From positions 20,785 through 59,527 of the forward strand of contig AXWR01000018.1 of assembly GCA_000482765.1 (NCBI GenBank): 38,743 bases of DNA, given 5' to 3'. The notes under the pieces were generated by a model. It ran no database searches, was not told the DNA's origin, and saw only the letters and a list, made by a program, of their open reading frames with translations. Source of the DNA: Meiothermus taiwanensis DSM 14542 (GTDB taxonomy: Bacteria; Deinococcota; Deinococci; Deinococcales; Thermaceae). Each line of letters begins with the position of its first letter. Within the stretch, counting starts at the first letter, position 1. Below, piece after piece: positions 37,165 to 38,743 of this stretch. The translations under genes and the position numbers were made by a program.

Positions 37165-37455
37165 CTAACGGTACTTCAGCACTTCCATCAGTTCTTCTAC
37201 CAGCGTATCGGCGTCGCCGCGCTGGGCCGCGCTGACCACGTGGTGCCTCAGGTGGCTTTGCAGCACCGTGTCGCCCACCTTGTCCAAGGCGCCCTGCACG
37301 GCCTTGATCTGCTTGAGCACGTCCACGCAGTAGGGTTCACCCTCGAGCATCTTGAGGATGCCCTCGACGTGACCCTTGACCGACAGCAGCCGCCGCCGGG
37401 CGTCCTCACGGACGCGGGGCTCGAGATGGAGGGTATGTTCTTGAACCAGGCTCAT
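37165..37455 (-). CDS. csoR: Copper-sensing repressor CsoR
   Basis: A 96-residue DUF156 repressor. Cys43 (PYCVDVLKQ), His68 and His72 (SHLRHHV) form a Cys-His-His set instead of the common Cys-His-Cys. The same set (with the same spacing) is known in Thermus thermophilus CsoR, which accepts several metals. Cu(I) binding releases DNA. Its targets are probably the GC palindromes at 37697-37780. Contrast the CstR-type paralog at 3309, which has Tyr for the first His. Lies between copZ and copA. Confidence 0.94.
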   Translation of the reverse strand: MSLVQEHTLHLEPRVREDARRRLLSVKGHVEGILKMLEGEPYCVDVLKQIKAVQGALDKVGDTVLQSHLRHHVVSAAQRGDADTLVEELMEVLKYR

Positions 37456-37480
37456 CGCTTCTCCTGACCTTCCCGGCCGG

Positions 37481-37681
37481 CTACCGCGCCACCTGGGCGC
37501 TGTAACCTTCTTCCTGTACGGCCTCGATCAACCGGTCCACCGGGGCGTCGCCCTCGACCACCGCGCGCCCCTGGTCCAGGAAAACCTCCACCTTCTGTAC
37601 GCCCGGGACACTCTTCAGCGCCTTCTCGACGGAGATCTTGCAGTGGCCGCAGCTCATGCCTTCGACTTTAAGTTCGGTCAT
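37481..37681 (-). CDS. copZ: Copper chaperone CopZ
   Basis: A 66-residue heavy-metal-associated domain: MTELKVEGMSCGHCKISVEK with the Cys-x2-Cys metal site, then KSVPGVQKVEVFLDQGRAVVEGD and a C-terminal EEGYSAQVAR. It carries Cu(I) to CopA or CsoR. First gene of the copZ-csoR-copA operon, 17 bases after the operator. Confidence 0.95.
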   Translation of the reverse strand: MTELKVEGMSCGHCKISVEKALKSVPGVQKVEVFLDQGRAVVEGDAPVDRLIEAVQEEGYSAQVAR

Positions 37682-37696
37682 CGGGTCTCCCTTAAT

Positions 37697-37780
37697 CCAC
37701 CCCCCCGGGGGTGGGTCGCTTTAGATTATCAAGCCCAGGTTTGAGCTGTCAACCCCACCCCCCGGGGGGTGGGGTTGACA
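37697..37780 (-). promoter_or_regulatory. copZ promoter with two GC palindromes, probable CsoR sites
   Basis: On the minus strand TTGACA (37752-37747) and a GATAAT/TAATCT -10 lie 16-18 bases apart. A perfect 34-base palindrome (37747-37780; inner arms CCCCACCCCCC) includes the -35, and a second one, CCACCCCCC-type with GGGGGTGGG, 37697-37714, lies after the -10. Both fit CsoR-like C-run/G-run operators. Confidence 0.75.
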
Positions 37781-38017
37781 GGGCCGGGCAACCGACCCGC
37801 CCCTGACCCGGGGTCGGTCGCGGCCCGTTGCCGCGACCTCCGGGCCTCAGGGGGTGACCGCGACAAGCACCGTCAGCCCGCGAGACACCGCGGCACGGCG
37901 GTGACGACGGCCCGTGCAGCGTCCGGCGGCGGATGTTCTCGTCCGGTCCTGAGGATAAAGGCGGGCTTTACACAGGCTTAACCTCGCCGGCCTACGCTAG
38001 GTCTTGAGGTAAAAAAC
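37781..38017. other. Spacer between copZ operators and small secreted gene
   Basis: GC-rich without a gene. TTTACA near 37967 and a TACGCT -10-like site near 37994 may form the promoter of the next gene. The 34-bp palindrome also puts a TTGACA on the plus strand, at 37775-37780, but no -10 follows. Confidence 0.4.
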
Positions 38018-38224
38018 ATGAGAAAGAGAATTCTTACTCCGATGTTGGTATTGTCCATGCTGCTTTTCACTTCCGGCTTCGCTCAAGACATGCCCAGCCC
38101 CGGAGGGGGGCCGGACTTCGGCAAACACGTCTCCGGCATGGCCCCCGAGCATCCGCGTGAGCACGGGGCCCAGTTCGGAGCTTGCGTCAGCAGCATGGCT
38201 CGAGGGGAAGGTTGCGTCCATTAG
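38018..38224 (+). CDS. Small secreted protein
   Basis: A 68-residue protein with a signal peptide: MRKRILTPMLVLSMLLFTSG, cleaved probably after GFA. The mature part is DMPSPGGGPDFGKHVSGMAP then EHPREHGAQFGACVSSMARG and a final His, with several Met, His and two Cys that could bind copper. GAGGT lies 7 bases before ATG 38018. Divergent from copZ. Function not known; copper binding is inferred from residues and place. Confidence 0.72.
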   Translation: MRKRILTPMLVLSMLLFTSGFAQDMPSPGGGPDFGKHVSGMAPEHPREHGAQFGACVSSMARGEGCVH

Positions 38225-38442
38225 GCCCCCTGACCAACCGCTTCTCCGTGTCGCCCCCGCCCACCTCGTGGGGCTTTGGCCCCTGCGCGCCCTCGGGGAG
38301 CGACGGCACGGGCAGTGTAGAGCAGCCTTCTCGAAGTTTTTTCCAGCCGGAATGACCTCCGTGTCGTCGATAGCAACGTCGTGGCCGTGCGGCGGAGGGG
38401 GCGACTTTCGACAAAGTCGCCCTGGAGAAACTTATACCAACT
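38225..38442. other. Spacer with IS630 end hairpin
   Basis: No gene. A GGCGACTTT-CGAC-AAAGTCGCC hairpin (38400-38421) lies just after the transposase stop and probably marks the element end. Confidence 0.5.
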
Positions 38443-38743
38443 CTACGACGAGGTGACACATAAAGCCTCTTGAATCCAAGGCCAAAAGCAAAGCCGCTTG
38501 ACCCTAGTTGGATCAGCCGCAAGCTGGGTGAGGAACTCCTCGGCAGCCAGGCGTTTGTGTTCCAGCGAAGGGTACACTTTGCCTTCAATGGCCCGCCTGA
38601 CCTCCTCAAACACCCGCTCGGCAGGATTGAGCTCGGGCGAATAGGCCGGTTGAAGGATACGACTCCCCGCTAGCTCGGATAGGCTACGACCCCGATGAAC
38701 CCCCGCCCCATCCCAAACGTTGATGGCTAACCCCCATTGCTCC
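38443..38743 (-). CDS. IS630-family transposase, C-terminal part, runs off right edge
   Basis: About 100 residues on the minus strand: GLAINVWDGAGVHRGRSLSE, then LQPAYSPELNPAERVFEEVRRAIEG, the DDE_3 signature (D of VWDGAG and E of NPAERVFEEVR). It ends KRLCFWPWIQEALCVTSS at TAG (38445-38443). The start lies outside the window. Insertion lies downstream of the small secreted gene. Confidence 0.85.
   Translation of the reverse strand, partial: EQWGLAINVWDGAGVHRGRSLSELAGSRILQPAYSPELNPAERVFEEVRRAIEGKVYPSLEHKRLAAEEFLTQLAADPTRVKRLCFWPWIQEALCVTSS

Overview
The window looks like chromosome or megaplasmid DNA from a Thermaceae bacterium, most likely Meiothermus-like. This is inferred from very high GC, constant use of CTCGAG for Leu-Glu, start sites fitting leaderless transcripts (a TAGGAT-type -10 only 6-7 bases before the start), and a CsoR with the Cys-His-His ligand set known from Thermus thermophilus. 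No RNA gene or long repeat was seen that would fix the species.

Region 1 (1-7600) is a sulfur and metal stress island. An ISAs1-type transposase running off the left edge has cut the last of a row of rhodanese genes. Three minus-strand transcription units follow: rhodaneses plus a CstB-like persulfide dioxygenase fusion, a CstR-type persulfide-sensing repressor, and a small protein plus lipoprotein rhodanese plus TlpA-like thioredoxin. Each has a CCCC/GGGG operator at its promoter, so they form one local CstR regulon. A divergent Zn/Cd P-type ATPase has ArsR-type operators, but the adjacent ArsR gene is cut by a second ISAs1 element.

Region 2 (7600-13750) is decayed accessory DNA: two insertion sequences, a cut EVE-domain gene, a chimeric ATPase remnant joined near a P-loop, a lone Xre/MbcA-type antitoxin, a protein resembling the AcrVA2 family, and a tyrosine recombinase remnant.

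Region 3 (13751-22440) is a type I restriction-modification locus on the minus strand (hsdR, a DUF1016 nuclease gene, hsdS, hsdM). A TnpB element sits exactly at the 3' end of hsdR. Upstream are a DUF6883/DUF4926 pair and a small HTH protein.

Region 4 (22440-31130) holds six 16-bp operator-like repeats before a cut STAND-type ATPase, an ankyrin-repeat gene, a coiled-coil protein split by an in-frame amber codon, a VapC/Phd toxin-antitoxin pair, a lipoprotein, a half glycosyltransferase, an erythromycin-esterase-like protein and an intact tyrosine recombinase with a palindromic operator.

Region 5 (31130-38743) is a copper island: copZ-csoR-copA with large GC-rich palindromic operators, a glutaredoxin, an unknown conserved-looking protein, a broken CopB-type ATPase, a Tat-exported Rieske protein, a CcdA-like membrane protein and a small secreted protein. 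It ends in an IS630-type transposase running off the right edge. Overall this is a metal, sulfur and defence island strongly reworked by mobile elements.
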